A stretch of DNA of 12,283 nucleotides from DASPXY01 sp038227745 (GTDB taxonomy: Bacteria; Planctomycetota; Planctomycetia; Gemmatales; Gemmataceae): NCBI GenBank assembly GCA_038227745.1, contig JBBRPS010000260.1, positions 1-12,283 on the forward strand. The letters are read 5' to 3'. Position 1 is the stretch's first letter, and each line of letters starts with the position of its first letter. The position numbers were made by a program, and so were the translations under genes. Below, one piece after another: positions 1-6,150 of this stretch. Under the pieces are notes generated by a model. The model searched no databases. It was not told where the DNA came from and saw only the letters and a program-made list of their open reading frames with translations.

Positions 1-1517
1 CCGAGGGCCTGGCCGCGGCACACAAAAAAGGCCTGATCCATCGGGACATCAAGCCCGCCAACATCTGGCTGGAGGAGGACACCGGCTGGGTGAAGATCGT
101 CGATTTCGGCCTGGCGCGGGCGGTGAGTGGGGACGACGTGCAACTGACGAAGACGGGCGCCATCCTGGGCACCCCGGCCTACATGGCTCCGGAGCAGGCG
201 GGGAGCGAGCAGGTCGATTGCCGCTGCGACCTGTTCAGCCTGGGCGCGGTCCTCTATCGGATGCTGACGGGCGAATCGCCGTTCAAGGGCCACGACACCC
301 TGTCGTTGCTCATGGCGCTGGCCACGCAGACGCCGCAGCCGATCGCCTCCGTGCCGCCGGCCCTGGGCGATCTGGTAATGAGGCTGCTGGCGAAAAAACC
401 GTCGGAACGGCCGCCCTCGGCAAAGGCGGTGGCGGAGGCGCTGGGCGCGATCTCCGGCGACCGAACCATGCTGCTGACCCCGCCCTCGCAGAGGGCTGGT
501 CGCTCCAGGAAGCCGGGCTTCTTCCGCTGGCTGGGCGCTGCCTTGTGGTCGCTGCGACCCTGGGCTTTTCGACGCCCCGGGGTGGCCCTGGCTGTGGAGG
601 CAGGTGTCCTGGCGGCGCTCATCCTGCTCGTTTCGCTGCCGTTCAGGACCAGTACTCCTCCTCCAGGACACCAGGGGCCCGAAAAGCAGGCTTCCAACGA
701 GCCGGAGAAGGAATTCACCAATTCGCTCGGCATGGAACTGAAGCTCATCCCGAAAGGCAAGTTCCGCATGGGTTCGCCCGCGAATGAGGGAGGGCGAGGC
801 GCAGATGAGGAAGAACACGAGGTGCGGATCACGAAGCCGTTCTACATGGGTGTCTACGAGGTGACCCAGGCCCAATACAGGAAGGTCATGGACAAGAGCC
901 CCAGCTACTTTTCGGCAGAGGAGGGCGGCAAGAAAACGGTGGCAGGACTGTCCACCGGCGACTTCCCCGTGGAGAACGTGAGCTGGGATGACGCCGTGGA
1001 GTTCTGCAAGCGGCTGTCGGCACTGGCCGCGGAGCAAAAAGCTGAACGGGTGTACCATTTGCCGACCGAGGCGGAATGGGAATACACTTGTCGGGGAGGA
1101 CCTGTTTCTTCCCCGGCGCCTTTCCACTTCCTCAAGCCAAGCTTTTCGCTCTCCTTCGGGCAGGCCAACTTCCGGGCGGAAAATCCCTACGGCGGTGGCA
1201 CCAAAGGCGAAAGCCTGCTGCGCACCTGTCGAGTGGGTTCGTACGAGCCGAACCGTCTGGGGCTGTATGACATGCACGGCAATGCCTGGGAGTTGTGCCA
1301 GGACTGGTATGACAAGAACTACTACAAGAACAGCCCCATAACAGATCCGCAAGGACCCAAATCGAGTTCCGAGAACTGCCGTGTGCTGCGCGGCGGGTCG
1401 TGGGGCAGGTGCGGCATCTATTGCCGCGCGGCCCTGCGCTTCAGGTTCGACCCCGGCGTCCGCGACATCGGCTTCGGCTTCCGCGTGGTCGTTCGTCTCG
1501 GCGTGAGGACCCCGTAA
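1..1517 (+). CDS. Ser/Thr protein kinase (PknB type) with transmembrane segment and C-terminal FGE/SUMF1-like domain; 5' end cut by window
   Basis: The reading frame is open from base 3, so the gene begins before the window. Numbering from that codon, the catalytic loop HRDIKPAN is at residues 13-20, DFG at 34-36 and the activation-segment end YMAPEQ near 60-65, followed by the F-helix region DLFSLG. These are all features of an active eukaryotic-like kinase. A basic linker leads to one hydrophobic segment at about 194-215. From about 237 to the end is a formylglycine-generating-enzyme/sulfatase-modifying-factor domain (NSLGMELKLIPKGKFRMGS, GVYEVTQAQY, LPTEAEWEY, RGGSW). The likely topology is a cytoplasmic kinase and an extracytoplasmic FGE-like domain. 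The active-site strand holds C470 and C474. In the classical enzyme the two cysteines are five residues apart, and only C474 aligns with one of them, so true formylglycine synthesis is doubtful and a ligand-binding role is as likely. The stop is TAA. Kinase/FGE-like fusions are common in planctomycetes. Confidence 0.93.
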   Translation, partial: EGLAAAHKKGLIHRDIKPANIWLEEDTGWVKIVDFGLARAVSGDDVQLTKTGAILGTPAYMAPEQAGSEQVDCRCDLFSLGAVLYRMLTGESPFKGHDTLSLLMALATQTPQPIASVPPALGDLVMRLLAKKPSERPPSAKAVAEALGAISGDRTMLLTPPSQRAGRSRKPGFFRWLGAALWSLRPWAFRRPGVALAVEAGVLAALILLVSLPFRTSTPPPGHQGPEKQASNEPEKEFTNSLGMELKLIPKGKFRMGSPANEGGRGADEEEHEVRITKPFYMGVYEVTQAQYRKVMDKSPSYFSAEEGGKKTVAGLSTGDFPVENVSWDDAVEFCKRLSALAAEQKAERVYHLPTEAEWEYTCRGGPVSSPAPFHFLKPSFSLSFGQANFRAENPYGGGTKGESLLRTCRVGSYEPNRLGLYDMHGNAWELCQDWYDKNYYKNSPITDPQGPKSSSENCRVLRGGSWGRCGIYCRAALRFRFDPGVRDIGFGFRVVVRLGVRTP

Positions 1518-1547
1518 CTTCTTCGCTCTTTTACGCCTTTACCTCCT

Positions 1548-1574
1548 CGCCGCGAAGCGGCGCGGTTTTCGCGC
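1548..1574 (+). terminator. possible terminator hairpin after the kinase gene
   Basis: Starting 30 nt past the kinase stop, CGCCGC (1548-1553) and GCGGCG (1557-1562) form a 6-bp GC stem with a GAA loop. It is followed by CGG and TTTT (1566-1569). An alternative stem, GCGCG (1560-1564) with CGCGC (1570-1574), overlaps it. The T-run is short, so this is a modest candidate for an intrinsic terminator. Confidence 0.35.
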
Positions 1575-1575
1575 A

Positions 1576-1617
1576 GGGATATTATTATACTAAAAGTATC
1601 TGTTATTCCTGTTTTTC
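1576..1617. other. AT-rich island in a GC-rich background
   Basis: About 40 bases are markedly AT-rich, including ATTATTATAC, TAAAAGTATC and GTTTTT, while everything around is GC-rich. It contains the small inverted repeat ATAC/GTAT (1587-1590 and 1596-1599). Read on the minus strand, 1589-1584 spells TATAAT, but there is no fitting -35 and it would point antisense into the kinase gene. It may be a scar of an insertion or a transcription-stop region; the sequence does not decide. Confidence 0.4.
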
Positions 1618-1632
1618 CGCCCTGGCAGGCGA

Positions 1633-1730
1633 CTGGGCGCCGATGCGGTCGCTGGCCCCGTGGACCACACCGCCGCGCACCCCGCCCCAGGCCAGCGCCA
1701 TCGAGAACACCGGCCCCCAGGGGTCGCGGC
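1633..1730 (-). pseudogene. remnant of a second DUF1501-family gene (C-terminal fragment)
   Basis: These 98 bases align without gaps to 2018-2115, inside the intact DUF1501 gene, with 11 mismatches by hand count (about 89% identity); the last 29 bases in reading direction are identical. The minus-strand translation WGPVFSMALAWGGVRGGV and then HGASDRIGAQ matches WGPVFSVALAGGGVRGGV and then YGASDRIGAQ of the intact protein. Similarity stops abruptly at both ends: at GAQ on one side, and at the start of the 24-bp palindrome on the other. No start codon or complete domain remains. It is either a local partial duplication that has diverged or the last trace of a tandem paralogue. Confidence 0.75.
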
Positions 1731-1731
1731 T

Positions 1732-1808
1732 GGGTGGCATGCTTTCGCGGCCCCTGCAGGCGTCGGGAAGAGTTCCAGACGAGGAGGGGCCGCGAAAGCA
1801 TGCCACCC
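1732..1808. repeat. palindromic element with perfect 24-bp arms
   Basis: The left arm 1732-1755 (GGGTGGCATGCTTTCGCGG...) is the exact reverse complement of the right arm 1785-1808. The 29-nt centre can fold further: CGTC (1761-1764) with GACG (1778-1781), and GGAA (1766-1769) with TTCC (1773-1776), around a GAG loop. It has no coding potential of its own and abuts the DUF1501 remnant directly. The form suggests a dispersed palindromic repeat of REP or small MITE type, but only this copy is in the window. Confidence 0.8.
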
Positions 1809-1866
1809 CGACTTCACTTCCCCCTTGCGTGGAACTCTTTCGCCCCCGGAAGGGGAAGAGAAGTCG
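1809..1866. repeat. imperfect palindrome just after the DUF1501 stop (possible terminator)
   Basis: The arms CGACTTCACTTCCCC (1809-1823) and GGGGAAGAGAAGTCG (1852-1866) pair at 14 of 15 positions around a 28-nt loop. It ends 7 nt past the DUF1501 stop codon on the minus strand and starts immediately where the preceding palindrome ends. There is no U-run after the stem, so if it ends or protects the DUF1501 transcript it is not a classical intrinsic terminator. Confidence 0.65.
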
Positions 1867-1873
1867 GGCGCTC

Positions 1874-3277
1874 TCAGAGGATCTGCCGGATCACCTCGCC
1901 GCGGCTGATTGCCACGGGTCGGCCGACGGGATCGTGAATCTCCGTGTCCGGGCGGATGCCGAGGCAGTGGAATATGGTCGCGGTGAGGTCCTGCGGCAAG
2001 ACGCGGCCGTCGCGCGGCTGGGCGCCGATGCGGTCGCTGGCCCCGTACACCACGCCGCCGCGCACGCCACCGCCGGCCAGTGCCACCGAGAACACCGGTC
2101 CCCAGTGGTCGCGGCCCCCCGCCCCGTTGTGGCGCGGCGTGCGGCCGAACTCGCCCATCCACACCACCAACGTGTCGTCGAGCAGTCCGCGCTGGTGCAG
2201 GTCTTCGAGCAGCGCCGAATAGGTCTGGTCCATCATCGGCATCAGCGGGTTCTTGAGCGTGTCGGCGTTGCGTGAGTGCGTGTCCCAGGTGCCGTCATTG
2301 GCCACATTGGCGATCCGCGTCCAGTTGACCTGCACCAGGGGCACGCCGGCCTCCACGAGTCGCCGCGCCAGCAGCACGCTCTGGCCGAAGCGCGTCCGGC
2401 CGTAGCGATCGCGGACGGACGCCGGCTCCTGGTGGAGGTCGAAGGCGCGCCGCGCCGGCGGCGAGCGCAGCAGGTCGAACGCCTGGCGGTACTGGTCCTG
2501 GTAGCGGACGCCGGCGGGAGTACGGTCGGCCGCCTCGAAGTGGCGGTTGACCTGGCCGAGGAGCGAGCGGCGGCCATCGAAGCGCAGCGGCGGCATCTCG
2601 GCGGGCAGGGTCAGGGCCGGCACCTGGAAGTCGGGCCGGGCGGGTTCGCAGTGCAGCAGCCACGGGTCGGCGGTGCGCCCCAGCCAGCCGGCGTCCTGGC
2701 CCGGCCAGGGGATGTTGCCCGTGTTCCAGATGTGCTCCGGCAGCGTGACCGTGGCGGGCATGGTGCCGTTGCCGGGGCGAAGATGCTTGACCACGGCGGC
2801 GAGGGACGGCCAGTCGTTGGGCGCGCCGGGGCGGGCGTTTTCGACGCCCATCGGCCGGTGCGGAAAGCCGGTCAGCATGTAGTAACCGCTCGACGAGTGA
2901 GCGCTGTCGCCGGTCGAGACGGCGCGGAGGACGGCGCAGTGGTGGGCGAGGCGCGCGGTGCGCGGCATCAGTTCGCAGACGCGCAGGCCGGGGACGCTGG
3001 TGGCGATGGGGTTGAAGGGACCGCGGACTTCGGCGGGGGCGTCGGGCTTGGGGTCCCACGTCTCGTGCTGCGGCGGCCCGCCCAGCAGGCAGAGGAGGAT
3101 GCACGAGCGCGCCCGTCCGGGAGCCGTCCGGGGGCTTGCGGTCGCGGCCGCGGCACGGCGCCCGTCGAGGAGCGCCGGCAGCGACAGGCCGAGCATTCCC
3201 AGGCCGCCGGCCTGCAGGAAATCGCGGCGCGTCAGGCCGTCACAGAGTCGCGTGCCCCGGTCGTGCATCGTCAGCAT
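1874..3277 (-). CDS. DUF1501 family protein with Tat signal
   Basis: This is a 467-residue protein starting at ATG 3277, with GGGGGGA six bases upstream as a clear ribosome-binding site. The N-terminus carries a twin-arginine motif (TRRDFLQAGG, R17-R18) followed by a hydrophobic stretch ending in an Ala-rich cleavage region, so export by Tat is expected. The body has the hallmarks of the DUF1501 family (PF07394), which belongs to the alkaline phosphatase/sulfatase-like superfamily: LLGGPPQHETWDPKPDAP, HSSSGYYMLTG, GEFGRTP, GGRDHWGPVFSVALAGGG and GASDRIG. These proteins are very numerous in planctomycetes and often sit next to cytochrome/DUF1549 genes; here no such partner is adjacent. The biochemical reaction is not established. 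The length is typical and no disruption was seen. The stop is TGA. It is the last gene of the minus-strand series. Confidence 0.93.
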   Translation of the reverse strand: MLTMHDRGTRLCDGLTRRDFLQAGGLGMLGLSLPALLDGRRAAAATASPRTAPGRARSCILLCLLGGPPQHETWDPKPDAPAEVRGPFNPIATSVPGLRVCELMPRTARLAHHCAVLRAVSTGDSAHSSSGYYMLTGFPHRPMGVENARPGAPNDWPSLAAVVKHLRPGNGTMPATVTLPEHIWNTGNIPWPGQDAGWLGRTADPWLLHCEPARPDFQVPALTLPAEMPPLRFDGRRSLLGQVNRHFEAADRTPAGVRYQDQYRQAFDLLRSPPARRAFDLHQEPASVRDRYGRTRFGQSVLLARRLVEAGVPLVQVNWTRIANVANDGTWDTHSRNADTLKNPLMPMMDQTYSALLEDLHQRGLLDDTLVVWMGEFGRTPRHNGAGGRDHWGPVFSVALAGGGVRGGVVYGASDRIGAQPRDGRVLPQDLTATIFHCLGIRPDTEIHDPVGRPVAISRGEVIRQIL

Positions 3278-3283
3278 CAGCGG

Positions 3284-3290
3284 TCCCCCC
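3284..3290 (-). promoter_or_regulatory. ribosome-binding site of the DUF1501 gene
   Basis: On the minus strand GGGGGGA lies six bases before ATG 3277. It favours this start over the second Met (codon 4). Confidence 0.6.
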
Positions 3291-3359
3291 TATCTGATCA
3301 CGACTTCCAGTGTAAATGCCGGGATGTCGGGGGGCAATCGAGCGTCTCACTCTTTCCGT

Positions 3360-3387
3360 CCCACCCGGTGCAACGGGTGGGCTTGGG
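3360..3387 (-). repeat. palindromic repeat family A, single unit, after the TPR gene
   Basis: On the minus strand it reads CCCAAGCCCACCCG, six bases, then GGGTGGG. It folds as an 8-bp stem (3360-3367 with 3374-3381). It matches 25 of 28 bases of each arm of the larger palindrome at 8146-8211, so it belongs to the same repeat family. It ends 6 nt after the stop codon of the TPR gene. The remaining bases up to the DUF1501 start hold nothing clear except that gene's ribosome-binding site. Confidence 0.75.
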
Positions 3388-3393
3388 CCATGC

Positions 3394-6060
3394 CTACTCC
3401 TCGCCGGATTCTTCTTCGGTCTCTCCCGAGCGCAACCCCTGCCACACCACCCCGGGCTTGTCGGTAAAGCCGTCCGACTCCACCTCGATCTCCAGCACGT
3501 TCGCCTCGACCGGGTAGCACTGCCGCTGCCAGGCCAGCACCCGGTCCTCCGCCTCGTACTCGTTCGCCGCCAGTACGCCCCACAGGACGCGGTAGCCGCG
3601 CCACGGTTCCTGGCCCGACAGGCAGGCGTGCGACTCCGCCCACCTCTCGTCCAGTTCCTGCCGCACCAGGCAGCGGTAATAGTTGATGCCCTCCTCCCTG
3701 ATAGCTGGCTCCCGCGCCTCGTCGAACACCTCGTCGGGCGCCAGCCCCGTCTGCAACAGCCGCCGCCGCAGCGACGCCCTCAGCGGCTCGTCCGCCGCCA
3801 GGCACGACGACGCCCTCCACAGCCGGCCGAGCAGGCCCGCGAGGCCAGAGACCGTCAAGTAATCCACGGTCGCCAACCGCACCGTCAGCACGCGCCACAG
3901 GTGCTCGCGGTAGCGCTCCCCGCGCCCCAGGGCGCTCTCGGCACACGCGCGCAGGATCTCGACGGCGTACGGCTTGTCGGGATCGCGGCGCCCGGCCTCG
4001 TCGAGGACGGCGGCTACCTCCTCGGGGCGGCTCAACTCCAGCAGCGCCGTCGCCCGGTACAGGCACGCCCAGAGGTCGCCCTCCGCCATCGACTCGAACC
4101 GATCGAGGTACGTGAGCAGGACGTCGTACTGCTCCAGGCGGAAGGCGGCCAGAGCGGCGTCCCAGGCGACCTGCGGATCCTCGGAGCCCTCGCGCAGGCA
4201 CAGGTCCAGCACCGCCAGGGCGTCGCGCGGTCGCTCCGTGCGGTTGTAAACCTCCGCCAGGCGCTGCGCCAGGAAACTGTTGGTCCGCTGCAGTCGGAAG
4301 CCGCGCGCCAGGCAGCGCTCCGCCTCGCCGAAGTTCTCCTCACTGAGGAAGTAGGCCCCTGCCCGCGCGTGGTTGGCCGCGTCCTCGGTGTCCAGGTCGA
4401 GCGACTGGCGGAACAGCTTCTCGAGGCGATCGCCAGGGATCGCCTCGGCGAGCTTCTCGTTCTGGCCGCCGCGCAGCACGTCGCCGAGCACGGCGAGGAG
4501 GTTCAGCACGTCGGCGGTCTGCGGGAACGGGGCGGCGGTGGCCTCGGCCCAGCGCCAGATCTCCTCGCCGCGCGCGCCGTCGCCGATGAGGTAGCGCAGC
4601 AGGTTCAGCAGCCGGCAGGCGTCGAGGGAGTCGGTCAGGCGCTCCGGCGGCACGGCGAGGATGTCGGCAAGGAGGCCCGCCTGGGCCTCCTCGTTGTCCT
4701 CGGCGGCACGGGTACGTTCCAGCACGCCCTGGTAGAAGTCCTCCAGGGGCGTCGGCGCCTGCGCCTGGGGTGACAGGGTTTGCCCGGCCTCGCGGGGCGG
4801 CGGCGCTGTCTCCGGCGCCTCGGCTGTGGCTGCCGGCGGCGGCGCGGCCGCGACGGCGACCCGTGTCCCCGCGGCGGCGAAGGGGCCGACGGTCAGCGGA
4901 GCGAGGAGAGCGGCCGGCGAAGCGGGTTCGCTCTCGTCGAGGAGTCGCGCCAGGCGGCGGACGGTGAGCCAGTCCTTCGCCTTGCGGGCGCGCTGCTCCA
5001 GCGGCCGGGCCAGGGCCTCGACCTTGTCGCGGTAGCCGGCGAGGCGGTGGACGGCGATCAGGCGCAGGCGCGTCTCGAACCAGTCATTGACCGCGTGCCG
5101 TTCGCTCAAAAGGCGGTCCCAGTCGGACAGGAAGGCAATGGCCTGCGCGTGCTCGCCGCGGCAGCAGGCGCGGACCGCGTCGCCGAACGCCCAGCGCAGC
5201 TCCAGGTCAGGCCGCTCGCCGGCAGGCATGCGCGTCGCCCCTGCCTGCTCCGCGGGGAAGCGAGCGGCGGCGAGCGTGGCAGTGTGCTCGCCGGGATCCT
5301 GCGTGCCGGCCAGGAGGCGCACCGTCTCCAACTCGATAAGGCTGTGCAGGCGGCTGGAGAGGCGGATGGAGACGCGGTCGCCCTCGCACAGCGCGACGGA
5401 GCGCTCCAGACTGGCCTCACTCGCTTCCGCCTGGCCGGCCAGCAGCATCAGCCACGCCTCGTTACGGGCGCCGAGGTGGCGGCGGTTGCCGCGGTCGGGG
5501 TACGGGCCCATGTTGGCGGCGATCATGCGGGCGTGGTGCAGGGCCATGTCGAGGTCGTCGGCAGCGGTGTAGACCTGGGCGGCGTACTCGCGAAAGCAGC
5601 CGACGCACGCCAGCTTCCCCGTGCGCCGGCACACCTCGACGCCATCGGTGATGCACTGATGCATCCCTTCGGAGTTGTAGCCCTCGAGCATGCCGGTCGC
5701 CTCGGCGAGGTTCTCGTAGACACACGCGGTCATCCACGCCTGTTCCGCCTCGTACGCCTCCTGCGGGAAGTCGGACTGCAGCAGCCGGGCGCGCTCCTCG
5801 TCTTCCAGCAGCGCGATCAGCTCGACGGCGTTGTCGCGCGTGACGCGCGGCTCGAGCAGGCTCTGGGCCAGGTCCATCTGGTGAAAGACGGCGTTGATGT
5901 AGGGCACAACGCGCTGTTCGGCCTTGCCGATGCGCTTCAGCTCGCCGTAGACGCGGAACGCCGAGCGGAACAGGCACGCTTCGAGGCAGTTGCCCGCCTT
6001 CTCGTGCAGCTCACTGATGCGCCCGTCGATGTCGGGGGTCTGTTCGGGGTCGGTGGACAT
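3394..6060 (-). CDS. large TPR-repeat protein downstream of the HSP90-family gene
   Basis: The frame is open to ATG 6102, but ATG 6060 (MSTDPEQTPD) is preferred because the 6102 start lies inside the palindrome at 6081-6142. That gives 888 residues and a TAG stop. The protein is almost wholly helical, with degenerate TPR/Sel1-like helix pairs in two blocks (about 15-380 and about 445-740). Clear units include CLARGFRLQRTNSFLAQRLA and AEVYNRTERPRDALAVLDLC. The blocks are split by an Ala/Pro-rich linker at about 385-445. A different, more mixed segment follows (INYYRCLVRQELDERW, VEANVLEIEVESDGF), and the tail is acidic. No signal peptide or membrane segment is evident, so it should be cytoplasmic. 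It lies 90 nt after the HSP90-family gene on the same strand. TPR proteins are the classical co-chaperones of eukaryotic HSP90, so a scaffold or client-adaptor role is inferred. The exact family was not recognised. Confidence 0.85.
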   Translation of the reverse strand: MSTDPEQTPDIDGRISELHEKAGNCLEACLFRSAFRVYGELKRIGKAEQRVVPYINAVFHQMDLAQSLLEPRVTRDNAVELIALLEDEERARLLQSDFPQEAYEAEQAWMTACVYENLAEATGMLEGYNSEGMHQCITDGVEVCRRTGKLACVGCFREYAAQVYTAADDLDMALHHARMIAANMGPYPDRGNRRHLGARNEAWLMLLAGQAEASEASLERSVALCEGDRVSIRLSSRLHSLIELETVRLLAGTQDPGEHTATLAAARFPAEQAGATRMPAGERPDLELRWAFGDAVRACCRGEHAQAIAFLSDWDRLLSERHAVNDWFETRLRLIAVHRLAGYRDKVEALARPLEQRARKAKDWLTVRRLARLLDESEPASPAALLAPLTVGPFAAAGTRVAVAAAPPPAATAEAPETAPPPREAGQTLSPQAQAPTPLEDFYQGVLERTRAAEDNEEAQAGLLADILAVPPERLTDSLDACRLLNLLRYLIGDGARGEEIWRWAEATAAPFPQTADVLNLLAVLGDVLRGGQNEKLAEAIPGDRLEKLFRQSLDLDTEDAANHARAGAYFLSEENFGEAERCLARGFRLQRTNSFLAQRLAEVYNRTERPRDALAVLDLCLREGSEDPQVAWDAALAAFRLEQYDVLLTYLDRFESMAEGDLWACLYRATALLELSRPEEVAAVLDEAGRRDPDKPYAVEILRACAESALGRGERYREHLWRVLTVRLATVDYLTVSGLAGLLGRLWRASSCLAADEPLRASLRRRLLQTGLAPDEVFDEAREPAIREEGINYYRCLVRQELDERWAESHACLSGQEPWRGYRVLWGVLAANEYEAEDRVLAWQRQCYPVEANVLEIEVESDGFTDKPGVVWQGLRSGETEEESGEE

Positions 6061-6080
6061 GGGAATCTCGTCTGGGGTCA

Positions 6081-6142
6081 GGGACACAAGCCCGAAGCGC
6101 AAGCGAGGGACATCCCTCGCTTGCGCTTCGGGCTTGTATCCC
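6081..6142. repeat. near-perfect 30-bp palindrome between the HSP90-family and TPR genes
   Basis: Arm 6086-6110 (ACAAGCCCGAAGCGCAAGCG...) is the exact reverse complement of 6113-6137, with a 2-nt centre. Allowing one mismatch it extends to 6081-6110 against 6113-6142. It ends 8 nt after the HSP90-family stop and 20 nt before the TPR start. The translated form SPKRKRG is one I recall from spurious planctomycete hypothetical proteins, which suggests a dispersed repeat, though only one copy is here. As RNA it would be a very stable hairpin that could stop, stabilise or separate the two gene transcripts. Confidence 0.9.
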
Positions 6143-6150
6143 CCGGCTTT

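Noticed and set aside
1584..1589. TATAAT on the minus strand as a promoter -10
   Set aside because: No -35 at 15-19 bases, and it would transcribe antisense into the kinase gene. AT-richness explains it.
1400..2275. 291-codon plus-strand open frame crossing the kinase end and the DUF1501 end
   Set aside because: It is assembled from other-frame kinase sequence, palindromes and antisense DUF1501 sequence, with no domain.
3316..4773. 485-codon plus-strand open frame over the TPR gene, and similar long plus-strand frames at 4780-6504 and 6544-8259
   Set aside because: All lie opposite genes with clear protein families, show low-complexity Arg/Ala/Gln/Val composition and lack recognisable motifs.
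6061..6102. ATG 6102 as the start of the TPR gene
   Set aside because: It lies in the arm of a palindrome, and the extra residues are repeat-derived. ATG 6060 just past the palindrome is more plausible.
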